Source: Capra hircus
Taxonomy: Eukaryota; Chordata; Mammalia; Artiodactyla; Bovidae
Assembly (NCBI RefSeq): GCF_001704415.2
Contig: NC_030824.1
Location: 29,879,022 to 29,943,021, forward strand
Length of the DNA stretch: 64,000 bases
Reading direction: 5' to 3'
A model generated the notes under the pieces. It was not told where the DNA came from and did no database searches. It saw nothing but the letters and a program-made list of their open reading frames with translations. Each line of letters starts with the position of its first letter. Within the stretch, counting starts at the first letter, position 1. Shown in pieces: positions 33,709 through 45,131 of the stretch. The position numbers were made by a program, and so were the translations under genes.

Positions 33709-34454
33709 TGGTCATCACCACAATGAATATCATTTAAATGAGACTGTCTTCCATTTTTATCTGCCTGACAGACGATGTAACTATAGTAACCATCCCCAAT
33801 CTCAGTTCCCAGAAGGTAACCCATGGTTTCGCCCTTTCCACTCCTACATTAAAAACCATCAGAAAGCAAGTGAAGAAGAAGAAGAAGAAAGAGGAGTGGG
33901 GAGGAACAGAGGGAGGTGGGAGAGAGAAACAGAAAGAAGAGAAAGTAAGTACATGGAAATGAAGGGAATCACCAGTGAATCTTCTTTAGTAATATTTCCC
34001 TTAGTTGACCAAGAGATTATCTGAAACAAAAAGGGAAGAAAGAAACCAATGTGATACTTAAGGCACACTTAACATGGTTAGACATGCTGCTTATGAAAGA
34101 GAAGGATGAAATAGGTTTGGATCATGGACAGTTTCATTTTCAGTGATGAGGATTTTACTTTATTTAAATGTGGTCAAAATAGAAGAAATAGAAGCATTTT
34201 ATATTCAATACATAGATATGCTGTGTTTTGGCTTGTGTATACAGTGGAGATTTTTATTTCATGAACAAGAAACTGTAACTGTTGAAAAGGCTTAATCAAT
34301 TTTGTTTTTATCTTTGAGACAATCTAGTTTACTTTATTCATTAACCATACTTTCAAAATATTCATAATTCTTTTAGCAACAATATGTGCTTGCTTTTTGA
34401 CAAAGGACAATTTTACTGATTAAAAACCAGGCTGCTGCACTTAGATATGTAGCA
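33709..34454. other. Unassigned DNA with purine-rich tract
   Basis: A GAA/GGA-rich stretch lies at 33868-33945. The rest is AT-rich and repeat-poor, with no gene. Confidence 0.45.
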
Positions 34455-34797
34455 GTTACCATGGAAACAATTTTACTTTGACTCAGAGTATATCTTGTCT
34501 TAGGAAGATGAACCCGTTGTTATGGCAATGAGAACTTGAGCATTTCCCCCACAAGAAGACTAGCAGAGGATAAATAATAGTGTTGCCAGTCATGAAGTAT
34601 ATACCAACACAAGTGTGCTCACCTTAGGTAGCTTACAAACTAATGGCTTCTGAAGACACTAGATACCACTGTAATCTTGTTAGGAAATCTCTCATCCTAT
34701 GTGGTTCCCTGGTTTCATTTTTAAATATAATAAAGAATACAGCCTGAAATTTTCCTTACTGAAGGCAACAAATTCAAATCGTAGTTTCTATAGCAAC
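34455..34797. promoter_or_regulatory. Cluster of three X-box-like (RFX) motifs
   Basis: GTTACCATGGAAAC (34455-34468), GTTGTTATGGCAAT (34516-34529) and GTTTCTATAGCAAC (34784-34797) each fit the bipartite palindromic pattern bound by RFX transcription factors, the second with one half-site mismatch. They fall within 343 bp of repeat-poor DNA, which could be a distal regulatory element. This is inferred from motif match only. Confidence 0.35.
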
Positions 34798-34889
34798 TGT
34801 ATATGATGTTTCATTAAAACTTTAATAGAAACTATAGTTGAGATACTAGAAAAATCATAACTATCACCTATTTCAACATATAATAGCAA

Positions 34890-35530
34890 TGGTGATGATA
34901 ATTATGAGAGTCAAAAGTGTACATAATGATGCCAAATACCTGGCATGTTTCTAAGACTTCTTACTATATTAAAACATTAAAATTCTCACAATACCTCTCC
35001 TTGACTGGGGCTTTATTAATATCTCCATGTCACAGAAAAGAAAACTGAAGCACAAAGAGGTCCATTTTTTGAGCCTGAAGCATTAGTTTTAATTTTAAGG
35101 CTGACAAATGTTGAACAAACAACTGAATAGTCTCCAGATCACTAAATAATAGTCCACTGCCTTACAATTAAGCTAGAATATATGCACACCAGAAAGTCAG
35201 GGTGGTGGAAAACTCTGGGACTTGATTTAGAACAACTTCAAGTTTACTTGTTGGACAGTTCTCCAAGAGTGAGTCGTCAAAATAGGGAAGCAAATTTAAA
35301 GGAATATACAGACATTGTAAGTCCTCACAAATGAGTATTTAGAAATATGCAAACACCAGTTTTCGCTCGAGCAGAGATCTCATCCATTTCCATGGCTTCA
35401 GCCATAGCTGATGAGACTAGAGTCCCCAGATCTCCACGTCTAGCTCAAGTTTACAAAGAGGTCAGTTAATGTATCCAAAGTGACAGAACAAAGAAGTGTC
35501 AGAGCCAAGAACCAAACCTGTAAAATTAAA
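34890..35530 (-). repeat. MIR SINE, split
   Basis: Antisense MIR core at 34890-35062 ('taaaattctcacaatacctc', 'agaaaactgaagcacaaaga') continues at 35453-35530 ('acaaagaggtcagttaatgt', 'gtcagagccaagaaccaaac'). A 390-bp block with 11-bp flanking repeats separates the parts. Confidence 0.7.
35063..35452 (-). repeat. 390-bp insertion in a MIR with 11-bp direct repeats
   Basis: acaaagaggtc at 35052-35062 recurs at 35453-35463. A short T run at its left (35064-35070) would be an antisense A tail. The right part, read on the minus strand ('ggagatctggggactctagt', 'aagccatggaaatggatgag'), resembles the old repeat at 61-63 kb. It therefore looks like an ancient LINE-type insertion. Confidence 0.5.
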
Positions 35531-37099
35531 GGTCTTAACTACTTCCTCAGGTAGCATTTCCTCATTGCTGAATACATTAGTCTTAATTTTCTTATGATAA
35601 TATTAAATATTGATTTAAATTTCACATATTTTAAACAACTTTAATAATTTAAATATTAAATTATATCTGTACAACAAGAAGCTTTTCTAAGAGGGAGTAT
35701 AAATTTCACACACAAATTGACAATATAAACTTGAATTAAACTAAACTTAGTGATTTTTCTCAGTAATAACCCTATGCTGTTGCTATATTTAATGTTAAAG
35801 TTAACTAATATTTAAGTAATTTGGGGTCATAAATATGAAAGCCTTATTCAGACTGGAGGGAGTAGGATTCTTTGAGGGATTATTCTGAATATATTTGTAA
35901 GTCTGAAATATATATGCAAATATGAAAATGGCAACTAAAGGATTTGCTGTGAGAGGACTCTAATTAGAATTGCAAAATATTTTATTTCAGGGGCTTATGC
36001 CTTTTCTCATCAAAATTTTTCAGCCTTTTTAAACCAAAGCCATTTTTCTTACTAGTTTATGTGTTGCAGATGAATTATGAATTCATCTCATTTTCGTCTC
36101 TTAGGCAATGATTACATAAGTGTTTCAGTAACGTAAGTTATTCGTTCCACTTTCTGTTATTGAAGAAATGTATATTATTGAAAAATAAATTGCCTTATCT
36201 ACTACATTGTTTCCAGTGTAGGTAAGTGAATTTTAGATAAATAGTTGCTACAAAGATAATGGTTGACTTGATAAAGGTTGTAGACAGATAAAAAAAGAAA
36301 AAACCACTGCAATAAATATTTCCTAAATGCAGTGATGTTAGAAGTACTTCCTTTTGAATCACAAGTAGGACAAAAATGCTAGTATTACCATCCAGTTCAC
36401 ACTGCACTGAAGCCCTAGCCAGCAATAACACAGGCAAGAGTGGTTTTCAGAGGGTTACCAGATGTTCCTTTTATACTAACATCCAAAACACTTAATAGCT
36501 TATATTAAAATGTTCTTAAATAAAGAGCACTGCAAACAGTAATTTGCTTAAATAGCAATGTAGGTCAGTAACAGCCAGGCTTCAGCTTATGGATTGCCCC
36601 TGCTTGTGCTTGGGCTAACTTGCCAATGCACATGTCGCATTCATGTGTCAACACTTCTGACTCATCCCCGGCTAGAATTCTACACCTCTGGGTCCAGCTC
36701 AACTTACACTTCGATTAATAATTGTTCACACAATATTCGTCCTCTATTTCACTCTAGAGTTTAGCTTTAAACACATATGCTCAGATCTAATTCACTGATA
36801 AAAGCGTTGGATACATTTCTATGACCTTGATGCTTCAAATTGCAAAGGGAAACAGGAATTTGTTTCTAGGCATGCTCATTTCCTGATGACTGGAATCATT
36901 AGGTAGTTGGTACTGTGGTCTTAGACCTCAGGAAGAAGACCAACTTGGAGTCACAAGTGTGTGTATGTGAGTGCATCTGTGTGTACTAGTGCTATCATGA
37001 ATACGTATAGTATACGATGTTCAAATAGTGACTGTAATTTACTGACGATCAATTAGCGCATATATTACTACATCCAGAGATCAGTTTTCAAGGTAGGAA
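35531..37099. other. Repeat-poor AT-rich DNA
   Basis: About 1.6 kb with no mobile element, RNA or gene that I can support. The antisense frame 36195-36437 has no domain. Confidence 0.5.
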
Positions 37100-37110
37100 C
37101 TATTTTCCTT

Positions 37111-37222
37111 CGGTTCAGTTCAGTTCAGTCACTCAGTCGTGTTTGACTCTTTGCGACCCCATGAATCACAGCACAGGCCTCCCTGTCCAGCACCATCTCC
37201 CGGAGTTCACTCAGACTCACGT
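37111..37222 (-). mobile_element. BovB LINE, extreme 3' end
   Basis: A 112-bp antisense insertion, from 'cggttcagttcagttcagtc' to 'ttcactcagactcacgt'. Exact repeats ctattttcctt at 37100-37110 and 37223-37233 show it as a very short 5'-truncated event. Confidence 0.95.
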
Positions 37223-37344
37223 CTATTTTCCTTAAACATATAAAAATTGAAGTGTCTAGGAGAAAAAAAAAAAAAAGTTTGCCTGAAGTGATACAATTAG
37301 TTATGGGTCTGAGATAAGAATAAAGGTCTCATCAAAAATCCGTA

Positions 37345-37977
37345 TTCTTATATATCTGTGTTTCTCTTTCTTACTTACTTCACTCTATATGACAGACTCT
37401 ATCTAGGTCCATCTATATCTCTACAAATGACTCAGTTTCATTAAAAATGGTATAGATGAACCTGTTCCTAGGGCAGGAACAGAGACGCAGATGTGGAGAA
37501 TGAACATGTAGACACAGGAGGAAAAGTGAAGGGTGGGATGAATTGGGAGAATGGGACTGACATAGAATCACTACTGTGGGTAAAATAGATAGCTAGTAGG
37601 AACCTGCTGTGCTTCCCTAGTGGCTCAGAGGTTAAAGCGTTTGCCTGGAACGCAGGAGACCAGTATTCGATCCCTGCATCAGGAAGATCTCCTGAAGAAG
37701 GAAATGGCAATCCACTCCAGTACTCTTGCCTGGAGAATCCCATGGAGGGAGGAGCCTGGTGGGCTACAGTCCATGGGGGTCACAAAAAGTCAGACACGAC
37801 TGAGCTGTATAGCACAGAGAGATAAGCCCGGTGCTCTGTGATGATCTAGATGGATGGAATGGAGATCCAAGGGGAGGGGGGAATGTATGTATACATATGG
37901 CTGATTCACTTTATTGTACAGCAAAAACCAATACAACATTGTAAAGCAATTATACTTTAATAAAAATAAATTTTTTA
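37345..37977 (+). mobile_element. L1 3' end with 5' inversion, split by SINE
   Basis: The part 37345-37442 is antisense L1 ('cttacttcactctatatgac', 'acaaatgactcagtttcatt'). From 37443 the sense strand resumes further along the element ('aaaaatggtatagatgaacc', then 'gctctgtgatgatctaga' and 'aacattgtaaagcaattata'). The order fits twin priming. A Bov-tA SINE sits at 37611-37803. Confidence 0.82.
37611..37803 (+). mobile_element. Bov-tA SINE
   Basis: Sense copy from 'gcttccctagtggctcagag' to 'cagacacgactga'. A gctgt repeat lies at 37606-37610 and 37804-37808, and the L1 phrase 'cctgctgtatagcacag' is restored on removal. Confidence 0.93.
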
Positions 37978-38469
37978 AAGTATGTTTATTTCCCTATAGC
38001 AAAGCAGCTCTCAAAAAATATTTAAAATATTTTTAGAAGATAATTCTTAACTATATTGTAGGAAGAATGTTTTGCCTATCAAATTGATTAAGTTATTTTA
38101 GAAACAATGTGTTTAGTTTTCTTCTTTTTCCCCACATGCCAATCATAACATTCTATAGGAATTTCATCATTTTAATAGATGCTAAGACTTTCTCTTCTTT
38201 GTTTTACAGTTGTCTTTATCTCTTAAACCATATTTCTTTATATACATCAAATTTTCCATTTTTCTCTAATCCATTTTTGAAAGAAATAACAGCTTTAACT
38301 TTGAATCTATAACTTTAACTCTTTCCATACCTCACCCCCAACAATACTAAAAGCCTATTTATAGAAGTTTCATTTACTGAGTACATTACATCTTGCTATC
38401 AAGAAAAAATTACAAGGCATATGAAAAGGATATATAATGTGGAGAGTCAGAGTAAGTATCAGAACCAGA
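37978..38469. other. Unassigned DNA
   Basis: AT-rich sequence between two L1 copies, with no element recognised. Confidence 0.4.
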
Positions 38470-38971
38470 TTCAGCCATGCTAAGGATGTTGGAATTATCA
38501 GACCAGGTATTTAAAATAACAGTGATTAAAAATCTAAAGATTCTAATGGATAAATTAGTGTGCAAGAAAATATAAACTATGTCAAGAGAGAGATGCGAAC
38601 ACTAAAGAAGGAAGCAATAAGAAATGTTGGAGATCAAAAACACTGTCAAGAACCATGGGACAACTACAAGAAGTCAGTCACAAGCATAAAGGATCTTCCA
38701 AAAGGGAGAAAGGAATCAAAAAAAAGTTTGAAAAATAATATCAGAATTTCCCCCAAATAAAGTCAACCAACCAAACCACAGATTCAGGAAGCTCAGAGAC
38801 TATCAAGCAGGACAAATATCAAAAAACAACTACACCTGGACATGCCACTTTTATTTTTCAGAGAATTAAAACTAAAGAAAATCTTGAAAGAAGGAGCAAG
38901 GGGAGGGGGGATGACACTTTATATATAGAGGAACAAAGATAATAATTGCATCCAACTTTTCCTTAGGAGCT

Positions 38972-39196
38972 GTGCAAGCAAGGAGAGAGTGGAGTGAAAT
39001 ATTTAAAACACAAAGAAACATCCAGAAACTAGAATTCTGCATCCAATGTAATCAACATGTAATCTGCACTCTAATCTTCACTCTAAAAGTGAAAGGAGAA
39101 ATAAAAATTAACAAACAAAAATTGAGACAATTTGTTGCCAGTAGATCTGCCTTGCAAAGAATGTTAAAGGAAATTCTTCAGAGAGAAGTAAAATAA
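38972..39196 (+). pseudogene. L1 ORF1 C-terminal fragment
   Basis: The last 30 residues, with GEIKINKQKLRQFVASRSAL and RMLKEILQREVK before the stop, match the C-terminal pattern of the L1 ORF1 RNA-binding protein. Upstream is decayed, so the frame only marks a relic. Confidence 0.65.
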
Positions 39197-39286
39197 TAAT
39201 AGGTCAGAAACTCACCACTACAAGAAGAAAGGAAAAGTATCTGAGAAGAAACAAGGGAAAGTGAAAGAAAAGCTGTTTTTTTCATA

Positions 39287-39690
39287 AATTTTTTATCTTG
39301 TTTTATTTAATTGGAGTATAACTGCTCTACAGTGTTGTGTTAGTTTCTGCTGTACAGCAATGTGAATCAGCTATACCTACACATATATCCTCTCCTTCTT
39401 AGGCCTTCCTTACATCCCCACATTCCATCACTGTAGGTCATCGCAGAGCACCAAACTGAGCTCTCTGTGCTTTACAGCAGCTTCCGACTAGCGATTTTAC
39501 ACATGGTAATGTATTTAAGTCAACTCTGCTCTCTCAATTCATCCCATCCTCCCCTTCTCCCCTTGTGTCCGCAAGTCCATTCTCTACATTTGTACTTCTA
39601 TCCCTGCCCTACAAATAGATTCATCAGTACCATTTTTCTAGATCCCATTTATATACATCAATATACAATATTTTTCTTAATTTAGCTAAC
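39287..39690 (-). mobile_element. Artiodactyl L1 3' end, antisense
   Basis: Antisense order 'attggagtataactgctcta', 'tagtttctgctgtacagcaa', 'aggtcatcgcagagcaccaa', 'ctacaaatagattcatcagt'. Frame 39467-39685 is chance. It divides the older sense L1. Confidence 0.85.
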
Positions 39691-40690
39691 ATAATAATTT
39701 GTTCAAAATAGTAATAGCAACAAGATATTCAATTATGTATGCTTATGTTTGACTGATGACAGCAATGTTACAAGGGATGGGAGGGAAGAGTCAGCATTAT
39801 TTTGTTATTATAAGGTCCTCACACTTAGCATATTGTTATTTATAGCAACACTTCATACAGTATTGTTTAAAAGTGGACTTGGATTAGTTACAAATGTGTA
39901 TTGCACTCTAAGGCAACCAACCACTAAAAGAGAACTATAGGTGAGTTAGCTAAGAAGAGAAAATGAAGTCATATAAAATGCTCACGAAGTGGAGGAAAAG
40001 GAGGCAAGACAAAAATAGATGAAAATGGTAACAAATAGAAAGTAGTAATAAATGTGGTAAATGTTAATCCAACTCTATCAATAATCACTTTGAATGCTGC
40101 TGATCCAAATGCATCAATTAAACAACAGAGATTTTGGTAGGTCAAAAAGAAAATAGAACTCTAAGTTGCTGCAAGAAGCTCATTTTAATAGAAAGGCAAA
40201 GAGAGAGACTGAAAGTAAGTGGATAGAGGAAAATATAACACTAATATTAAGGAAAAGAAAACAGAAGAGACTTTAAAGCAAGGAAAGTTGTCAGGGATAA
40301 AGAATAGCATTAAATAATGCTAGAGGATCAATTATCCAAGACGAAATTTAAAACCTTAACATGTACATGCCTCACAGTAGAGCATCAAAATATATGCAAC
40401 AAAACCTGATAGAATTACAGGTTAAGTTGAAATCAATGACTCCACTAAACAGTTGGAAAGTTTTCAACACCCCTTTCTCAGCAATGGACTGATTCAGCAG
40501 AAAGAAAATCAGCGAGGTCATAATGGAGCTCAGCAGTACCATCAATCAACTGGATATAATGGACATTTATAGACTACTTCATTCAAGGACAGCAGAATAC
40601 ACATTTTTCTCAAGTTCACATGGAGCATTCAACAAGACAGACTTAACACATGTAAAACTACAGAAATCATAGAGTTCTAAAAGGACATTC

Positions 40691-42120
40691 ATATAAGTCA
40701 GTTATTCACCTAAGAAAGGAGAGTAAATTAGCATATGAAGCTTAGGCTGACTCTTTTACAAGATGAGGACTACTACTTCTCTACAAGGTAGAGAAAAAGT
40801 TGTTGGGGATTTTTCATGGAGAAGGACTGAATGTACAAAGGCGTGACCCAACAATGAACATCTGGGAAGCCAGTTGTTGCTTAGGGCAGTGCAAAGCTAA
40901 GAAACATCAAGGAAAAGAGGCTGAGCCTAGATTAGGCCATAAATTGTGTTCTGTTGAGCAGTGAAAAAAGTCAAGAAGGAACGTATGATTTTAAACTAAT
41001 CTGTTTTTTAGAAGTTTTCCCAAAGGAAATGAGAGAGTTTGGATAGATAAACATGTTGGATCAATAACTTATGTATGTGTTGCTTGTTTATTTCAGATGG
41101 GAAAGCTTAAATGTGTCTCTTTGTCAAAAAGGAAAAATTGGTGAACAAGTCTTCTGCCGCTGGAAGAGAATGAGATACAGGTTAAGGTAAGAGAGACATC
41201 CGTTCCTCTTGGAAATAGGAATTGTAGGGATGTAGAAGTTTAAACTGGGAGATAAATATTTCTCTGAGACAAAAGAGAATCACACAGATAGTAGATTAGC
41301 TGATATTAGAGTCTGATATTAGATTATCTCTTCTAACAACATAATGCAATAAAAAGCAATTACATATACATCTTCATGCAACTCAATGCCTGAAGTTTAC
41401 AATTCATTCCTATTAATAATTCACATTTTACCATCTTATACTATGATTTATCAAACATGAGGAAATAATTGATTTTTACATACTTTACTCTTTCAGACCC
41501 TAGCCAGCAGCAGGAGGCAGGGAGCACCCTGCCTTGCTCATCACATTTTCCTACGTACCTGAAACATTGTGGTCACTCTGTACATTGCTAGCAAATCAAC
41601 TCCTAACCAATCACACTATTTAGGGGGTTTCCCAGTCCCTGTTCCTTGTGTCCTCCCCCTGGTGTCTCTCTAGAAGCTGTGCCTTAATCATATTACTGAG
41701 CTTTGAAAAAGAATCTCAGCATGTGATGTCGAGACCCTTCCTCTTTCCTTTCCAGAGGGGCCAGCTGGCATACAGCTAAGGCTATTAAGTGAACACGTCT
41801 TTCTAGCTCTCGCGTTAAATGAATCAGCCTACATTCAGGAATTCCAGTTTCATCAGAAATAAAGAAGATATTTTGGTCTGCATCTGGCAATTTTCTAGCC
41901 TATTTCATGTTTGATTCAGAACTTCAGGAGGGAAGCTGGTGTTATTTATTGACCTCTTTCAAAGTTTGTGACACACATAGTTCAGCAAACCAATTCAAAG
42001 TAGCTTATTTTTGGTGGGTTATGGTAAAGAAATATATTTCTTTATTAGGATCTACAGCAAAATCTTTATCAAGTCTGTCCCTTGCCTGCTTTGACCTTAA
42101 GAAAAAACAAAATTCACCTA
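40691..42120. other. Unassigned DNA
   Basis: No gene or repeat recognised in about 1.4 kb. A moderately GC-rich island at 41500-41780 is not accompanied by an open frame with a domain. Confidence 0.45.
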
Positions 42121-42127
42121 GGCATAT

Positions 42128-42346
42128 GTGCATGCTAACTTGCTTCAGTTGTGTCTGACTCTTCGCCACCCTATGAACTACAGCCCACCAGGCTCCTCTG
42201 TCCATGGGATTCTCCAGGCAAGTATAGTGTAGTGGGTTGCCGTGCCCTCTTCCAGGAGATCCTCCTGACCCAGGGATGAAACCTATATCTCTAAATCTCC
42301 TGCACTGACAGGCAGGTTCTCTACCACTATTGCCACCTGGAAAGCT
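42128..42346 (-). mobile_element. Bov-tA SINE
   Basis: Antisense copy from 'catgctaacttgcttcagtt' to 'ttgccacctggaaagctt'. It contains a small internal expansion, 'atatctctaaatctcc'. Confidence 0.9.
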
Positions 42347-42370
42347 TATTATAGATTTCAAATTTTTACA

Positions 42371-42870
42371 TTATATATGACATTTATTTTTCTCTGACTT
42401 CCTTTACTCTATATGACAGTCTCCAGGTCCATCCATGTCTCTGCAAATGGCACAAATTGTACAGATGAGCCTATTTGCAGAGCAAAAATAGAGAAACAGA
42501 TGTACAGAACAAATGTATTCCTCTTGTGCAGGAGACATAGGTTTGATCCAAGTTGGGTAGACCTCCTGGAGAAGGAAATGGAAACCCACTCCAGTATTCT
42601 TGCTTGAAAAATCCCATGGATGGAGGAGCCTGGCAGGCTACAGTCTGTGGGATCTAAAAGAGTCGTACAGGACTTCGGACTAAGCAATAAAATGGACACC
42701 AAGGTATAAACTGGGGAATTGGAATTGACATATTCATACTATTATATATAAAATAAGTAACTAGTGAGAACCCTTTCTATAGCACAGCTGTTTGTAGGAC
42801 ATATATTGTTATCCTTAAAACTGTATTCCAATATATAGTATGTACAAACAAATACCAGGTACAGACAAAT
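42371..42870 (+). mobile_element. L1 3' end with 5' inversion, split by SINE
   Basis: Antisense piece 42371-42457 ('ctctgacttcctttactcta', 'ctctgcaaatggcacaaatt') is followed by sense 'gtacagatgagcctatttgc' to 42526. After a SINE fragment it goes on with 'ggacaccaaggtataaactg' to about 42860. The inversion junction is almost the same as at 37442. Confidence 0.78.
42527..42690 (+). mobile_element. Bov-tA SINE fragment
   Basis: Sense piece starting at 'tgcaggagacataggtttga' and ending 'gtcgtacaggacttcggact'. The head is missing. It splits the inverted L1. Confidence 0.85.
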
Positions 42871-43171
42871 ACTGGGCTTCCCTGCTACCTCAGTTGGCAA
42901 AAAATCCACCTGTGATACAGAAAACCCCAATTCAATTCCTCGGTTGGGAAGATCTCCTGCAGAAGGAACAGTCTACCCACTCCAGTATTCTTGGGCTTCC
43001 CTAGTGGCTCAGATGGTAAAGAATCCACTTGTAATGCAGGAGACCTGAGTTCTATCCCTAGGTTGGGAAGATCTCCTGGAGGAGGGTATGGCAACCCATT
43101 CCAGTATTCTTGCCTGGAGAATCCCCATGGACAGAGGAGCCTGGAAGGCTACAGTCCATGGGGTCACAGCT
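42871..43171 (+). mobile_element. Bov-tA dimeric SINE
   Basis: A partial unit ('gggcttccctgctacctcag' to 'ccactccagtattctt') is joined to a second unit beginning 'gggcttccctagtggctcag'. agacaaat at 42863-42870 and 43172-43179 flanks it. Confidence 0.9.
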
Positions 43172-43185
43172 AGACAAATGCTGTT

Positions 43186-43432
43186 TGACTCCACTGATAT
43201 GAGGTACCTAGAATAGTCAAATTTATCAAGTCAGAAAGTATATTGGTGCCAAGGGCTGAGGGTGGAGAAGCAGGTGGGGAGGGAGAGTGGGAAGTTAGTG
43301 TTTAATAGGGTCAGGGTTTCAATATAGGAAGGTGAAAAATTCAGGAGATGGATGGTGGTGAGAGTTGTACAACAATTTGAATATACTTAATACCATGGAA
43401 TTGTATATTTCAATATGGTTAAAAAAGTTTCC
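43186..43432 (+). mobile_element. Older L1 3' end
   Basis: 'tatgaggtacctagaatagt', 'gtgccaagggctgagggtgg', 'ggagatggatggtggtgaga' and 'tacttaataccatggaattg' follow the 3' UTR order of an older mammalian L1 subfamily, distinct from the young artiodactyl tail. Confidence 0.78.
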
Positions 43433-44305
43433 TCATATCTAATATGAAAATAATCCCTGCCCTCCCTACTTTGCATAAATATGAACATATTAAAATGAGA
43501 TTAGAATTATGCCTCCTCCCCATCATTAAACCACCCATTGCTCCCTGAAGGTCACCATTAACCAGAATGTGAAGGCCCTTGTTCACCATTAACCAACACC
43601 AGAACTTACTTTGACCTGTTTTAGAGTTTAAAAATGGAATCATAAATAAAGAAAAAGAGAGATTTGTAAAACAACAAAAATCTAAAATATTCACAACATT
43701 TGAATGTGAAAAAGTACTATACTGAGATGACATCATTGTTCTTGGTATAACCAGCACATGCGCTCCTTCCCAGCTGGTGCTATATTAGGTAAGACAAGTA
43801 TCCTCATCACATCTGTCCTGATCATGGCAACAGCCTCCCCAAGAATCCCTGTGTCCTTCTGGGACTATTTCAATCCTCAGATAGCTCTCATACTCAAGGA
43901 AGAGGAGAGAGATGATCTTTAAGGGAGAAAGTTTACCCTCAGGAGTGGAGTCTGAGACAAAATTTGTGTTCGGGTAGTTCATTGGGAAGCAGGAGTGAAG
44001 GCAGGAGGGACAGACCCAAGCAGAATTATCAAGAGGGGGCTCATTGACAACAGGGAACTGGATGCACCCAGAGAACCTTTCTGGCCCCCCAGCCTCCACC
44101 CCTCAGGGTCATAAGAGCCCAGCTGTTCCCTGCGCTCCTCTTGCTGAGACACCTATGAGGCGAAGTCACCACCTTCTGGGACCTGAAGTCACTGCCTCCT
44201 GGAACTGGAACTGAAAACAAAGTGAGGGAAATGATGTAAGGCCAGGGAGGTCACAGCTTAGGTGAATGGAGGGTATCTGTATGCGGCTTTCTTGTTTTTG
44301 TTAAT
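43433..44305. other. Unassigned DNA
   Basis: Antisense frames 43419-43757 and 43785-44099 show no recognisable domain or splice frame. No repeat identified. Confidence 0.4.
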
Positions 44306-44309
44306 TTAT

Positions 44310-44580
44310 TTTGTTGAAAATCAGATTTCATATGATATCACTTACATGTGAAATCTAAAATATGACACAGAAGATCCTATCTAGGAAAAAGAAACAGACT
44401 CAGAGACGTTGAAAACAGACTTGTGGTTGCCAAGAGGAAAGAGGGGGTGGACTGTGAATCTGGGATGAGCGGATGCAAACTACTATATACGCGATGGATA
44501 AACAACAGGGTTCTATCTCACACAGAGAACTATATCCAATATCCTGTGATAAACCATAATGGAAAAGAATATAAAAAGGA
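44310..44580 (+). mobile_element. L1 3' region
   Basis: 'catatgatatcacttacatg', 'cagacttgtggttgccaaga' and 'atcctgtgataaaccataat' mark a sense L1 3' UTR. It is cut at 'aatataaaaagga' by a younger L1. Confidence 0.8.
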
Positions 44581-45128
44581 GCAACCTAGATGTCCATCAG
44601 CAGATGAATGGATAAGAAACCTGTGGTACATATACACAATGGAGTATTACTCAGCCATTAAAAAGAATACATTTGAATCAGTTCTAATGAGGTAGATGAA
44701 ACTGGAGCTGATTATACAGAGTGAAGTAAGCCAGAAAGAAAAACACCAATACAGTATACTAATACATATATGCGGAATTTAGAAAGATGGTAATGATAAC
44801 CCTCTATGTGAGACAGCAAAAGAGACACAGATGTTTAGAACGGATTTTTGGACTCTGTGGGAGAGGGAGAGAGTGGGATGATTTGGAAGAATGGCATTGA
44901 AACATGTATACTATCATGTAAGAAACAAATCGCCAGTCTATGTTTGATATAGGATACAGGATGCTTGGGGCTGGTGCATGGGGATGATCCAGAGAGATAA
45001 TGTGGGGTGGGAGGTGGAAGAGGGGTTCAGGATGGGAACTCATGTACATCTGTGGCTGATTCATGTCGATGTATGGCAAAACCAATACAGTATTGTAAAG
45101 CAAAATTTAAACAAAAAAAAAGAAAAAA
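44581..45128 (+). mobile_element. Younger L1 3' end
   Basis: Starts at 'gcaacctagatgtccatcag', passes 'ggagtattactcagccatta', a G-rich segment and 'tggcaaaaccaatacagtat', and ends in an A-rich tail. The motif aaaaagga at both ends may be the target duplication. Confidence 0.8.
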
Positions 45129-45131
45129 GGA

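Larger units (their letters stand above)
38470..40690 (+). mobile_element. Old L1, ORF1 end to ORF2 start, interrupted
   Basis: The sense blocks 38470-39285 hold the ORF1 C-terminal half, and 39700-40690 the intergenic part and endonuclease-coding start of ORF2 ('agaattacaggttaagttga', 'ggacatttatagactacttc', 'aatacacatttttctcaagt'). Many stops. An antisense L1 3' end interrupts at 39287-39690. Confidence 0.75.

Noticed and set aside
41500..41780. GC-richer patch considered as a promoter or exon
   Set aside because: No CpG enrichment, open frame with a domain, or clear splice signals.
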